64,000 nucleotides of DNA. Origin: Macrosoma leucophasiata (lineage: Eukaryota > Arthropoda > Insecta > Lepidoptera > Hedylidae). Of the stretch, positions 41,168 to 51,946 are shown piece after piece. Position 1 is the stretch's first letter. Each line of letters begins with the position of its first letter. The stretch lies in the NCBI GenBank assembly GCA_036365455.1, contig JAWQUS010000003.1, positions 2,190,001 to 2,254,000 on the forward strand, written 5' to 3'. The notes below the pieces were generated by a model. It was not told the DNA's origin, did no database searches, and saw only the letters and a list, made by a program, of their open reading frames with translations. The translations under genes and the position numbers were made by a program.

Positions 41168-41429
41168 TCTTGTTGGTCTCTGTACATGCTGTCCCAGACT
41201 TTTATTTAGAACTTTTCACGACAAATGATCCTACAGTGGGTACATCATCTTTGTGTAACTCCAATGGCTTTAGGTGCAATTCCGTGGGTCGCGATCGATC
41301 GCGGCTGATGACGTCAATTATTCCACAAATCCCCTCCGATGATCCCCTGCGCAGGGGTTTTTTGGACTTTTTGTCTACAAATCCCCTTCGCATATCCGCA
41401 AGGGCATTTCTAGACTAGAAGTCTACAAA
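41168..41429. repeat. Palindrome-rich block
   Basis: Perfect 14-bp palindromes CGCGATCGATCGCG (41291-41304) and CCCCTGCGCAGGGG (41345-41358). The phrase GTCTACAAATCCCCTTCGC at 41373 is echoed by GTCTACAAATCGCCTTGC at 41422. A 125-codon plus-strand frame crosses it starting inside the Helitron and is not considered coding. Confidence 0.6.
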
Positions 41430-41592
41430 TCGCCTTGCTAGCTATACGGCTTGATGAGGCAATTTGTGAAGCGAAAAGTAGCCTATGTCACTCTCCACCT
41501 CTTCAAATATCTCTACATAAAAAATCAGACCAATCCGTTGCTCCGTTTGACGTAAAAGACGGACAAACTAACACACTTTAACATTTATAAAA
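41430..41592 (-). mobile_element. Helitron-like fragment
   Basis: GCTAGCTATACGGCTTGATG, GCGAAAAGTAGCCTATGTCA, CAATCCGTTGCTCCGTTTG and GACGGACAAACTAACACAC follow the usual order of lepidopteran Helitron-like repeats, reversed. Confidence 0.5.
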
Positions 41593-41892
41593 TAATAATT
41601 CACAGCACCGCCCCCATATAAAGTGATAATATTGTGTAGCTTATGTGTTGACCCGACCTGTTAGTAATATTCATGCCAAATTTGAAGTAAATCCATGCAG
41701 TACTTTTTGTGTTTAGCCCGGACTGGTTATACAGACAAAAACTCTAAAAATTATATTTTTGGCTTCGATATCGATTGGAGATCACGCCCCAAAAATTCTT
41801 TTAAAAGATATTCAACGTATAGTTTTGACGTTCCTACGATTTTATTATATGTTAAATGAGATAGATCGAGATTACAACATCGCATGTTCAGT

Positions 41893-41961
41893 AGGGGAGA
41901 GACTCGTGGCCAGCAGTGGGACGTAACAAAAAGCAAAAACCCTTGTTACGTCCCACTGCTG
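41893..41961. repeat. Inverted repeat of family P 3' ends
   Basis: 19-bp perfect arms, CAGCAGTGGGACGTAACAA (41911-41929) and its complement (41943-41961), with a 13-nt loop. The left side extends into GGGGAGAGACTCGTGGC, the family P terminus seen at 44580 and 47580. Confidence 0.85.
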
Positions 41962-42060
41962 GGCGTGTGTGTGTATGTGTGTAGGTATGTGTATGTGAGT
42001 GTATGTATGTATGAGTGAGTGTGTGTAGTATGTGTGTAATAAAGCAGATCAAAAAAAAGG
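41962..42060. repeat. (TG)n/(TATG)n microsatellite
   Basis: GTGTGTGTGTATGTGTGTAG with many TATG variants, ending in an A-run after AATAAAGCAGATC. Confidence 0.85.
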
Positions 42061-42383
42061 TATAGTTCGCTTTCTTTACAATCCAAAAGGGCCCCGAATT
42101 CTTGTGTGCCCAAGGGCCCCAGCATAGTCTAAGACGGCCCTGCCCCTGAGAAACCTTCTGAAATTGGTAAAAATCTTATAGCACCCGACCTGAGGATCGA
42201 AGCCAGGTAGTCAGTAGTGTTCGACTACCACAAGACTAATGAGTCAGTTCCCGATTTTAACATCAAAAGATCTACCATTCACGTAGAAACGTAAAAGAAG
42301 CATGTGAGGTGTTTAAGAAGAACCGGGATATGGCAGTCTACGCTCTCGTATCTGATGTAAAGATACTCGTACGAACGTACATA
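42061..42383. other. Dispersed repeat scraps
   Basis: GGGCCCC-type repeat at 42076-42145; an old family B head on the minus strand at 42180-42250 (GGCTTCGATCCTCAGG); and a diverged family D scrap at 42315-42372. Confidence 0.45.
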
Positions 42384-42653
42384 CAGTATCCAATAAGAAA
42401 TATTCCACATCGATCTTAGAAAGGACAGTCGACTTATTTCGGGTCTGTAGAGCGTTATCTTTATTGCACCTTACCTATTTTACGTTTGTCCACCATTTTC
42501 ATCAAGTTTTAACCAATACCAGGGTATCAGTGCTTACTACTGCTTACGTAAACAGTGGGCAGCAGAGACAATGCTCTACGAAGACGATACTAGCCGATTG
42601 TCTTTTTCCTAAGCTCGTTGTGCATTTATTGTTGAGCACTGTACCTATATTTT
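42384..42653. mobile_element. Family F MITE, near complete
   Basis: Outer arms CAGTATCCAATAAGAAATAT and GCATTTATTGTTGAGCACTG are imperfect inverted repeats. Inside are GAGCGTTATCTTTATTGCAC and GACAATGCTCTACG. An extra TACTGCTTAC duplication lies in the centre. Confidence 0.8.
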
Positions 42654-43634
42654 TAATCCAACAATCACATCACACGATTTTATACCAACCAATACTCAAC
42701 ATGTCGCAAACACGACCTCGTAAATAACGCACTATTGCGCTATTACTGCGACAGCCAACAAAAACCGAGATCGCGGGAAAAACAATAAAAGTGCCGCGCA
42801 TCGCTCCCGAGATCAGAAGGGCCGCGACAATTACTCCTGTGCAAGGAAACTCATTTTCCAAAGATCCCAACGCGTTATTACCGCCGAACAAACTTAGTTT
42901 GCTACCAAAGATACAAACAAGCAACGTTATGCTTAAGAATTAGAGTCCGAACTTGAATGAGTGCACGTAAATACAAATTTGTAGGGAACAGCTTCAACGA
43001 ATATCCCGTTGCTGTCACAATTTAATAACTATACCCGTATTCTTATAATATTAAGGTTCAAATTCCTCTGGTATCTATTATAAAGGTATCCAGAATAACT
43101 TGTAATGTAATCCGTGCAACGAATCGCACGTCAATCATATCGCGACGGAGTTCTGACAAAGGAAAAATCCTTTTAGGTGCGAAATAACAGTGATCAAAGG
43201 TGCTCCGGTGACACCTTAAACAAACTCCTGGTGAGCTAATTTCGTCGCGGATTTATGTTTCCGTTTTTCAATTACGCTTCGACATCAATTGGGTGTCGAT
43301 AGTGTTTGCAAATCGATTTGGATTCTTGCTAAATTAGATAATAAATCTCTTTTTTATATCATACTTTCGTAAGGATGACTTGGATGTGATAGCCGATAGG
43401 TAGAAACCTACCTGCAAACCTTCCTCAAAAAAACTGCATACACTACCGTCCCATATTATTATTGATAGCAGCAGCTTCCACTCTGTCAATTTATTCGTTT
43501 ACCTCGACGTTCTAGTAAGGTGTAACAATGATAATAATATGTCTTCAGAAATTAGCATGCGAATTATGGCGGCAAATAAATGCTATTTTGGTTTGCTAAG
43601 ATATTTCCGTGCAAAATTATCTAATTAAAATCCT
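42654..43634. other. Mostly unassigned; possible short exon at 42748-42942
   Basis: A plus-strand frame after ...CTGCGACAG reads PTKTEIAGKTIKVPRIAPEI, RRAATITPVQGNSFSKDPN and ALLPPNKLSLLPKIQTSNVM to a TAG at 42940. It is basic and proline-rich and I do not recognise it. Otherwise AT-rich. Confidence 0.3.
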
Positions 43635-43814
43635 TTTTTTATGTAATAAAAGTGGTAAACTAGCATGCAGTCATGTTGTCACATTGATGTTAAGTGATGA
43701 CTGAAGCCTATATACACCCAAACAATGACCAGAGGTCAAAATGCAGATGCGCCACCACTCCTGAGGCCTAAGGTATTATGCCTCTGTGCCGGAAATTACA
43801 GGGCCGTACATTAT
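43635..43814 (-). mobile_element. Family A retroposon, head missing
   Basis: T-run and ATGTAATAAAAGTGG through GGGCCGTACATTA, where it is cut by family L. A short insertion (ATGTTGTC) lies in the tail. Confidence 0.85.
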
Positions 43815-44168
43815 AGATCCATCCTTATATCCTTCTTTAAAAGACTTTATAAAGGTCATTATTGACATACTGATCAAAATGCTGGGTTTTGAGCAAAAAG
43901 GGTGAGAACTGGATAAAGCCTTCCCCAAAGACTGCCAACAGTGTTGTGCGTCATTAGGTGAAAATGCCATAATCGCCACGCTTGGCAGGCGGATTGGCGA
44001 TCGCAGTGGCGGTAGTTATATCGCAGGTCGTTGCTGCCCATCCCTCGTTGTTATTTTTACTAAAACCCTATTGGAATGGTTTGACCGCCATTTTTCGCTT
44101 AACTGACTCCACTAGCTGAAGAATTCTCGTTCACTAGAGACCTATGGGGTCATCACGTCCCGAAGCCT
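43815..44168. repeat. Family L repeat, longer copy
   Basis: Adds about 100 bp (GCAGTGGCGGTAGTTATATC, TTGCTGCCCATCCCTCG) to the copy at 19136, between GGCGATCGC and the TGAAGAATTCTC block. Confidence 0.7.
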
Positions 44169-44261
44169 TCTTGTATGTAAATGAATTTGGATGTAAAATT
44201 TGAAAAATGTGGGCAGCCTCTGCATATTAATCTGGAAATAACTCTAGGTATATATATGTGT

Positions 44262-44615
44262 TCTAAGCGCGCATGGCCCCGCGGCTGATGTAGATCGGGA
44301 GCGATCTTCTCGGTGAAGCGATACGGGCGCGGTCGGGTGCGTGATGGGGGAACGCTAGTGGCAAATTAAAATGCGCGTTTCCGTGCTACGGAGCGCACGT
44401 AAAGCCGTTGGTCCTGGTTGCTATCGATAGATAGCAGTCGTTAAACCTTGTCGGAGGCCTTATGGGCGGTTTGAAACATCCGACAGCGGATTGGCCACTA
44501 ACCCGACCCGTATATCCACCAACCCGCATTGGAGCAGCGTGGTGGAGTAAGCTCCAGCCTCATCCCAAGAAGGGGAGAGACTCGTGCCCTGCAGTGGGAC
44601 GTATCAAGGGTTTCC
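44262..44615 (+). repeat. Family P repeat, copy 1 (probable LINE 3' UTR)
   Basis: CATGGCCCCGCGGCTGATGT, GGTTGCTATCGATAGATAGC, GTCGGAGGCCTTATGGGC and the terminus GGGGAGAGACTCGTGCCCTG with CAGTGGGACGTATCA. The CAGCAGTGGGA terminus is common at the ends of lepidopteran LINEs. GC-rich and non-coding. Confidence 0.75.
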
Positions 44616-44903
44616 TTTTTTTTTTTATGTTATGAAAGTGGCAAACAAGCATGCAGTTCACATTGATGTTATGTGATGACTGCAGCCTATAGACACCCAC
44701 ACAAAGACCAAGGTCAAAATGCAGATGCGTTACCACTCCTGAGGCCTAAGGCGTTATACCTCTGTGCCGATAATTACAGGGCCGTACATTACCACCTGAC
44801 CGGAACACGATAGTGCTGAACACTACCATTTAGCGGCAAGTATATTAGGTAATGCGGTGGTGCCTACGCCAGTGAGCTCCGTCACTGGAGCTCTACCACC
44901 AGT
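44616..44903 (-). mobile_element. Family A retroposon, full length
   Basis: Its T-run directly follows family P (CAAGGGTTTCC), so the two elements abut without spacer. The head is intact to CTACCACCAGT. Confidence 0.92.
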
Positions 44904-45317
44904 CGAAAATTATTATTATATGTTCTCAAATCTACATGGGCAGGAAATAATCTAAATTTTCAGCATTCAACTCAGTTTTAGTTGGGCGACAATACAAGTA
45001 TAATAACGTGGGAAGCATCAATGCGCGGTGTTGTGTTGTGTTCAGTCCGTCAGTTTACTCTCAGCGATGTTTTTAAACAATTACTTCTTTCGTGTCTCTC
45101 TCTGTCTGTAGGGTTGCGCCTTCTGTGACATATAACATATGAAGTAATATTTCACTTTCCGTACAATTTTCGGTATAAATTAGAATGACTGACAACCTGA
45201 CCTATATAAACGGTATTAATTCAGTCATTTGCACTTATTGGTATTTTAACACTTAAACTGTAGAATAAAATTCACGTACCTAGATAAAAATATAGATGCA
45301 ATTTTAAAATAACTTGA
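44904..45317. other. No feature recognised
   Basis: Unique-looking AT-rich sequence, ending at the T/A-rich tail of the LINE on the right. Confidence 0.35.
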
Positions 45318-45965
45318 ATGTAGATAATAATAATAATACACTTTATTGCACACCAAACAAAACAATTACACGAGAAAAAAAAACAGGAACACGTGATACA
45401 AAGGGCGGCCTTATCGCTAGAAGAGCGATCTCTTCCAGGCAACCCAACAAACAAAGGAGAAGCTTAAAAACTATACAGTAGGGTGCGCGAAACTAGGTTA
45501 GTAGGTATCAATGATCACTGCAGATCGATACTAATAAAAGAAAAAAACAATAAAAACAATTGAAATAACAACAGGGAAGGATGGAAAGCAAAACGCAGGG
45601 GAATCAGAGAAGAGAGGAAAGGAAATGGGCCTTGACTTTGTGTTAAAATGATTGAATATTTTGAACTTGCGTGATAGTGGATGGCAAGGAGTTCCATAGA
45701 CGTACAGCTTCAACAGAAAAAGATTTGGAAAAGAAATCACTCGAATGTAAGGGAATATTCAATCGTAAATGTACGGAGGATCTAAGGGACCGAGAATGGG
45801 AAAGATGGGAATAAACAAAACAATCTTTTAAATATTTGGAGCTGTCAGGATTAAATAGCACGGAGTACAAAAGAGAAAGAATACGCACATTATAGATAAT
45901 ATATATTGAAGATGTTGTATATAACACACCAGTGTTTCGGTTACAGGTAAAGCAATAATTAAAAC
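45318..45965 (-). pseudogene. CR1/Jockey-like LINE, ORF2 end and 3' UTR
   Basis: Minus-strand frame contains SHSRSLRSSVHLRLNIPLHS and SVEAVRLWNSLPSTITQVQN, then IQSF*HKVKAHFLSSLL, the usual C-terminal 'R.P......SF...A..LWN.LP..I' tail of LINE ORF2 with one stop replacing a lysine codon. The 3' UTR has GGGTTGCCTGGAAGAGATCG, CGATAAGGCCGCCC and TGCAATAAAGTG, ending in (TTA)n. 5' truncated. Confidence 0.85.
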
Positions 45966-46876
45966 GGCCTTCTTAATATTTGTTACTGAGGGGAAAAAAT
46001 CTTATGAAAGTCAATGCATCTATATTAAAACCTTTGATTTTATAGATCTATTTTCTACATACCTATTTATTTTTATTTATTAGGAAGACTATCGATTATT
46101 ACAATTAGAGCGTGGATACAATATAAGAAACGGAAGAATCACTTATAAGTCTCCACTTATAGAAAAAAAGGAGATAGCGAAAGACATAAGCAACACCTTA
46201 AAGACATTATAAAGAAATAATAATTAAATAAAATAAATAATTTAATTATAAAGAACGGTTCTAGCTAACACATCATATGATATAGCAAAACGGTGTCAAT
46301 ATACACACCGTTTTGCTATACGATATGATAAATGATAATACCTATTATATGATACCTCTTCGATAAAATTCCTTTCCCTAACTTACCTATCATCAATGTG
46401 CAGTTAATTTTGTATTCTGATTTAGATACCACATTCATCACAAATTAATATGTTCTTGTCCTATGTTCCACATTTTATTTTTTAATTTCACTTCCTTATA
46501 ATAAACGTGTGTACAACCCTAAAATTTTGTGATCTCCGTTGACGTGTGTTTAAAACTGAGTAAATATTGATATCAGGTTTCGGGGTGGTTTTAAAACAAT
46601 ACCATTCCGGCAGTGGAGGCGCCTCCGAGTAAATATTTGTACTATACTACACTATACAAAAACTACAACACTTAAACTACTCAAATAGTGATGATCAGGG
46701 GTTGGTTTTTCAAACGATATCTGTATTAACTATTTGGTTAAGGTAACTGTTAAAATAACGGCCTCGATCGAGTAAAAAAATCGCTTACAAGGACTTTGGT
46801 GATTCACAGACCGCACTAGTTTACTTTCCACAAGGTACGCTTAGAACAGAAATATTAAAACCCTTATCACATTCTA
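45966..46876. other. AT-rich stretch with one strong hairpin
   Basis: 46281-46296 (TATAGCAAAACGGTGT) pairs perfectly with 46305-46320, with partial pairing further out. No coding signal. Confidence 0.45.
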
Positions 46877-47105
46877 CTGGTGGTAGAGCTCCAGTGACGG
46901 AGCTCGCGGGCGTAGGCACCACCGCATTACCTAATATATCGTATTCCGTGTTCCGCTCAGGTGGTACCTAATGTACGGCCCTGTAATTTCCGACACAGAA
47001 GCGTAACACCTTTGGTCTTTGTGTAAGTGTCTATAGGCTGCGGTCATCACTTAACATCAATGTGAACTGCATGCTTATTTGCCACTTTCATTACATAAAA
47101 AAAAA
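46877..47105 (+). mobile_element. Family A retroposon, internally deleted
   Basis: Perfect head to CTAATATA, then a jump to CGTATTCCGTGTTCCG and a second deletion of GCCTCAGGAGTGGTAACGCA. The tail is intact. Confidence 0.9.
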
Positions 47106-47245
47106 CATACTTTACTGACAGTTCGAAGCATACTTTGCTAAAAGTAAAGACGTAGCGCGGTCTGTGAATCTCACCCTCAGTAGTAGCGATCGGAGGAGTT
47201 TTATTTTTACCGATTTAAACAGCAAATCGCTGGAAAATGAAATGG

Positions 47246-47625
47246 AGCGCGCAGGGCCCCATGGCTGGTGTAGATCATAGGCGATCTACTCGGTTAAGCA
47301 CTACGGGCGCAGTCAGGTAGTGTGATGGGTGACCGCTAGAGACAAATTCAATGCGCGTTTCCGTACTTCGAAGGGCACGTTAAGCCGTTGGTCCCGGTTG
47401 CTATCGATAGATAGCATTCGATAAAACCATGTCGGAGGCCTTATGGGTTTGAAAACATCCGACAACGGGTTGGCCACTACCTCCACCAATCCGCATTGGA
47501 GCAGCGTGGTGGAGTCAGCTCCAGGCACAGACCAATCAGCCTTCCTTGTTGATAGCTCCAGGCCTCCCTCCAAAAAAGGGGAGAGACTCGTGCGCAGCAG
47601 TGGGAGTATAATGGGTTGCCATTAT
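47246..47625 (+). repeat. Family P repeat, copy 2
   Basis: CATGGCTGGTGTAGATCATA, CGGTTGCTATCGATAGATAG and CCAAAAAAGGGGAGAGACTC, ending GCAGCAGTGGGAGTATAA and a (TTA)n tail at 47617-47642. Diverged from copy 1 at roughly every tenth base. Confidence 0.75.
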
Positions 47626-49588
47626 TATATTATTATTATTATAAACAGCAAATATAACCTATCATGAATCCGAAAAAAAATATTTTTTTTATTCCAGCAT
47701 CTTGACTGGCACCGATTTAAAAATCTTTGGGTAGTCAAGGATATGATTTTTTTATTCATTTGCTTACCTCTTAGGTACCCTACTTACCCCGGCCCCGCGA
47801 GGCCGATGACATTCCGGTTATCACCAACCGAATGGAGTAGAGCGAAAGTTGCACCGCCCATAATCGCATATGTCTCTCCGCAACGTCCTAAGCCGAGGCA
47901 CGGACCCGCATGGGTCACCCTTAGGCAATTGCGCTATCTTTTTTGCTTAGGCTGGAGCGCCTTTTGCGCTCGCCGATTGCCCGGTGAAGTAGACTAGTGC
48001 CGTCTCGAGACAGGCCGCATACATAAAGCACGAACAAAAAAAAACGACGCATAGGAATCTTTTGTGCACAACCGCAAGACCTAAATTTTTTGTCTACGGT
48101 CCCTTAAAATACATCTGAGTCGTATTTAACCATATCCCTACTGCACAGAACCTTATTAACTCCCGGTGTAGGATATGCAGCTCCGAGGATCTTCATACGC
48201 TTAACAACTATTCTATTCTATTCTATTCTAGAAACATATGACTGTTTCAATTTTCATGTTCACATTAATTTAAAGTTGTGCCCGAAAATTTAAATGATAG
48301 GTTACCTAATAAAAAGCAGTTGATGTCTGTTTGCGTAACATAACTTAAGATAAAAAATAGACTTGATGCTAATGGTTGTTTTTTCTTCTCCTTTTTCGTT
48401 ATGTTTTTCTTACCTTTAGGTCTACTGGCAGGTAATAAATACATGATATTACATTATATTCACCTATTATGCACAGATGAAAAAATATAATGAAAAAATT
48501 TAATCTGTATCAAATCAATTAACATGAATAATAAGTCATTATACCTCCAGATTCTCAGTAATATGAATTAAAGATTACTATTAGTTATTTTAACGCCACA
48601 CCCGCCGGGGGACGGGCAGAAAACATCGGCTCCGGTTGTAATGAGTGTCATTAGCAGGCCATTTATAATCAGAGCGCAATAAATGGTGTTCTTTGTAAAA
48701 CAATAGACGAAGAACGTAATGAAATTCGCTGTTGGCATAGATTAGGCTGTTTTAGGTGAGACAAGGGTTAGAGTAAGTTTACTTTTTTACCTATGCTATG
48801 AATGCGGTAAACCAGAATGCAGGTGGCAAGTACATCATAGCAAGTAAATAAATACTGCAATCTATAAACACGTGCTTATACGTAATATGCAGAGGTGTTT
48901 AAGTGGATGGCATAAAATCTCAAGTTTGAAAGGCAAGATAATTTTTCCTAAGTTTTTCAATTCGGAGATAGGTATATTTGCCTGAAGTCTGAGACTCATT
49001 TGACAAATATTTAAATTAATGAATTGATTTCATGCTATTTTTAATGATTCTAAGTACGCAGTGTTCTGATGTGGGCACGTCATCTTAGGCACTATCATTG
49101 CGATATGTTTTAAATTAGTACCTGTCAGCTTAATTTTAAATATGTACTAAGTATGAAATGTCTCCCAGAGAAAAAATTTAATAGGCATAAATGATACATT
49201 GCTCAGCACTTACCTTAAGTTTCCTATGAAAGCTTCCTTCCGTGCATGCACCAGTTAATATTATCCAATAGGCTGTCTACTTTGTTGTTGATATTTAACG
49301 ATCGTATTGGATATGAATAAATGATCATTGAACCATATATGGCAGAATATTAAAAAATAATGCGGTTACCATTTGGAATTGGAATGAAAAACCTGAATGT
49401 GTTTTGTTAATTGTAGTTCAAAACGTTACTAAGTGAAATAATCGTATCACTTTCAATAATTATAGTAATGTGGTGTGTGCACACTCACGAGCGCGCATCG
49501 GGGAGGATGAACACGACATGAGCCATTGCAAAGCTTCAATAGCAATCGCTTTTTTAAACACGAAGTTCACGCATATAAATATTTCTGA
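47626..49588. other. Mostly unassigned; GC-rich block at 47780-48030
   Basis: The GC-rich block (CCGGCCCCGCGAGGCCGATG, CATGGGTCACCCTTAGGC) has no other copy here. A short ATTCT pentamer tract is at 48213-48232, and a CCATTTAT/ATAAATGG inverted pair at 48659-48686. A decayed family A tail (minus) is at about 48785-48880. Confidence 0.35.
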
Positions 49589-49857
49589 CTGGTGGTAGAG
49601 CTCGCGGGCGTAGGCACCAACGCATTACCTAATATACTTGCCGCTAAATGGTAGTGTTCAGCACCTTCGTGTTCCGGTCAGGTGGTATTGTACGGCTCTG
49701 TAATTTCCGGCACAGAGGCATAACATCTCAGGCCTCAGGAGTGGTAACGCATCTGCATTTTGACCTCGGTCTTTGGGTGGGTGTCTTTAGGCTGCAGTCA
49801 TCACTTAACATCAATGTGAACTGCAGGCTTGTTTGCCACTTTTATTACATAAAAAAA
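49589..49857 (+). mobile_element. Family A retroposon, hairpin deleted
   Basis: Head reads CTGGTGGTAGAGCTCGCGGG, missing exactly one GAGCTC...GAGCTC unit. This deletion between the two hairpin arms is what slippage across the 6-bp direct repeat would give. Confidence 0.9.
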
Positions 49858-49884
49858 TATATACAGATCACAAGTAGGTAAAAG

Positions 49885-50151
49885 AATACTGTAGCCTTGA
49901 AACATCTACATAAAAACCGGAGATTTCAACGTAAATGCGTTGCCACTCCGTAGATCTTGAGATCTTGACTCGACTCTTATGCTTCAGCCCCGTCTAAGCT
50001 CTTATGCTTTTGTGTCGGAATTTACAGGGCCGTATATTACCACCTGATCGGAACTTGATAATGCTAAATACTACCACTTAGTGTCAAGTAGATTTAGGTA
50101 TTGAGGTGGTGCCTCCGCCCTCGCGTTTCATCACTAGAGCTCTATCATCAG
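49885..50151 (-). mobile_element. Family A retroposon, old copy
   Basis: TTTACAGGGCCGTATATTAC, GAACTTGATAATGCTAAATA and CTAGAGCTCTATCATCAGT, with a ~45-bp insertion around GATCTTGAGATCTTGACTCG. Tail to tail with the copy at 49589. Confidence 0.8.
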
Positions 50152-50407
50152 TTATGTGCACATTTTATTCAGATGCTTGATGCGACAATATTTCTCATGT
50201 CCTGTGTAAAGACATGGGTGAAATTAAGACTAAAGGTACCTACTTGACAAAAAACATTCCTAAACCAAATCGGTCACCCGTTTAGACCGCGTCATCTCTC
50301 TTCTAGAGTGCAATATTAGCAGATCTATTTTTGTACCTTCCGCATCCCTTACATTAAGATCAAAGTACATAGGCACTATGCTACGCCCTATTTTCGAATT
50401 CGAAATT

Positions 50408-50745
50408 CACCATCATCATCATTTCAGCCAATAGACGTTCACTGCTGAACAAAGGCCTCCCCCAAAGAGTGCCACAACGAACGGTCCTGGGCCGCCCTCA
50501 TCCAGCGAATGCCCGCGACCTTCACCAGGTCGTCGGTCCATCTTGTGGGGGGCCTGCCTACGCATCGTTTTCCGGTACGCGGTCGCCACTCAAGAACTGC
50601 TCTGCCCCAGCGGCCGTCAGTTCTTCGAGCTATGTGCCACTTGAGTCTCGCCATTCGGTGAGCTATGTCAGTAACTTTGGTTCTCATGCGGATCTCCTCA
50701 TTCGATCTCGCAGAGAGAATTCGAAATTATGTGGATCTAAATATT
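50408..50745 (-). pseudogene. RTE-like LINE 3' end with (ATG)n tail
   Basis: Minus-strand frame from about 50687 reads MRTKVTDIAHRMARLKWHIA, RRTDGRWGRAVLEWRPRTGK, RCVGRPPTRWTDDLVKVAGI and RWMRAAQDRSLWHSLGEAF to a stop at 50439. This is the characteristic basic C-terminus of RTE-clade ORFs. The AGTGAGCG... part after KWH is shortened by a few residues compared with 23868. The element ends in an ATGATGATG tail at 50410-50422. Confidence 0.9.
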
Positions 50746-50847
50746 TGTCAAAGTAATCTGTCGTTCGTCGAGTACGAATCGGACAAATCAAAATGGGAGA
50801 GAGAAGCGGCTGGACTGGATATCCTAATTTTCGTTATATTTTTTCTT

Positions 50848-50979
50848 TAGCCTGAGTTGCACCACGATATTTGTTAAAGTTACATTTATTGTAACATTTC
50901 ACATCCCCTTCTAACTTTAAGTTGGAGAAGGAGGTCAAAATGTTTAACTATAACAAATATCGTGGTGCAACCCAGGCTA
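50848..50979. mobile_element. Family S MITE
   Basis: 132 bp with ~34-bp terminal inverted repeats: TAGCCTGAGTTGCACCACG at the left, with CGTGGTGCAACCCAGGCTA at the right. One central short GC-poor loop. TA or TTA/TAA flanks fit a mariner- or Harbinger-like target. Confidence 0.85.
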
Positions 50980-51668
50980 AATTTCTAAAAATAACCTTGC
51001 CGAATGTGTAAACCATACATTAATGTTTTTAAACTTGTACCTATCAAACCCTAAAGCTCCGTTTAGAGAGCATTACAATTTTATTGTTTCACGTTAGACC
51101 TTTTATTGCCTTACCTACTTTTGTCACGAGAATGGTAATAAAGAACTATGACATATTTATTTTTTAAGAACTTTTAGAAGTGACACAGCATGTGTTCTTT
51201 GATATGTATGTATGTTGTGCATCCTATCATGCAGGTTCATTGCCACTAATAAGGTCTAATAGGTACCTATATTTGTACCTATAAGTAGGACAAGAAGTAC
51301 TTTTACTAACCAGTGGCCAACTCAGGATATTCATGACCAAGGATATTCACTTGAACCCATATTTTGGCCTTGGTCTTGCTCTTCACCCGGATGAAGGTAG
51401 ACAAATTGGAGTTTATACTACAAGTAAAAAAAAATAGATATAGATTGGTGGACCGGAGTTGAAATGATGCAAAGATCCTCCCCACTTGGATAGCTACTAT
51501 ATCTATCTAGGTACTCGGTAGAGCTAAATTACCATTTAGTGGCAAAAATATTTGCTAAAACATTTGCCAGTAAATCTCAAAAATTATTTTTAAAATCACA
51601 AATTCTACACAACAAAAAACTACAAATTCTATTTTTCTCAATCAAATCAAGAAACGAAACATAATTTT
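50980..51668. other. No feature recognised
   Basis: AT-rich sequence without frames or shared repeats. AAATTACCATTTAGTGGCAA at 51527 is a small family A scrap. Confidence 0.35.
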
Positions 51669-51946
51669 TACTGGTGGTAAGTTCCAGTGTAAGAGCTCGA
51701 GGGCGTACCTAGGCACCACCGCATTACCTAATCTATCTACCGAAAAATGGTAGAGTTCAGCACTATCGTGTTCCGGTTGATGGTTATGTATGGCCCCGTA
51801 ATAAATATCACAGAGATGTCTCTGCTAACAACAACTGCATTTCGACCTCTGTTATTTGTGTAGGTGTTTATTTAAAAGCTGCTGTTATCACTTAACATCA
51901 ATGTGAACTGCATGCTTGTTTGCCACCTTCATTACATAAAAAAATA
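51669..51946 (+). mobile_element. Family A retroposon, diverged full length
   Basis: ACTGGTGGTAAGTTCCAGTG to CATTACATAAAAAAAT; the middle has lost GGCACAGAGGCATAACACC. Older than the copies at 44616 or 63391 by its substitutions. Confidence 0.85.

Noticed and set aside
41041..41418. A 125-codon plus-strand frame
   Set aside because: It begins inside the second Lep1 Helitron and crosses the family F arm, so it is a chance fusion of elements.
47443..47997. Frames of 74-86 codons in the GC-rich repeats
   Set aside because: The first group lies in family P, whose other copy does not keep the frame; the second starts in low-complexity sequence without homology that I know.
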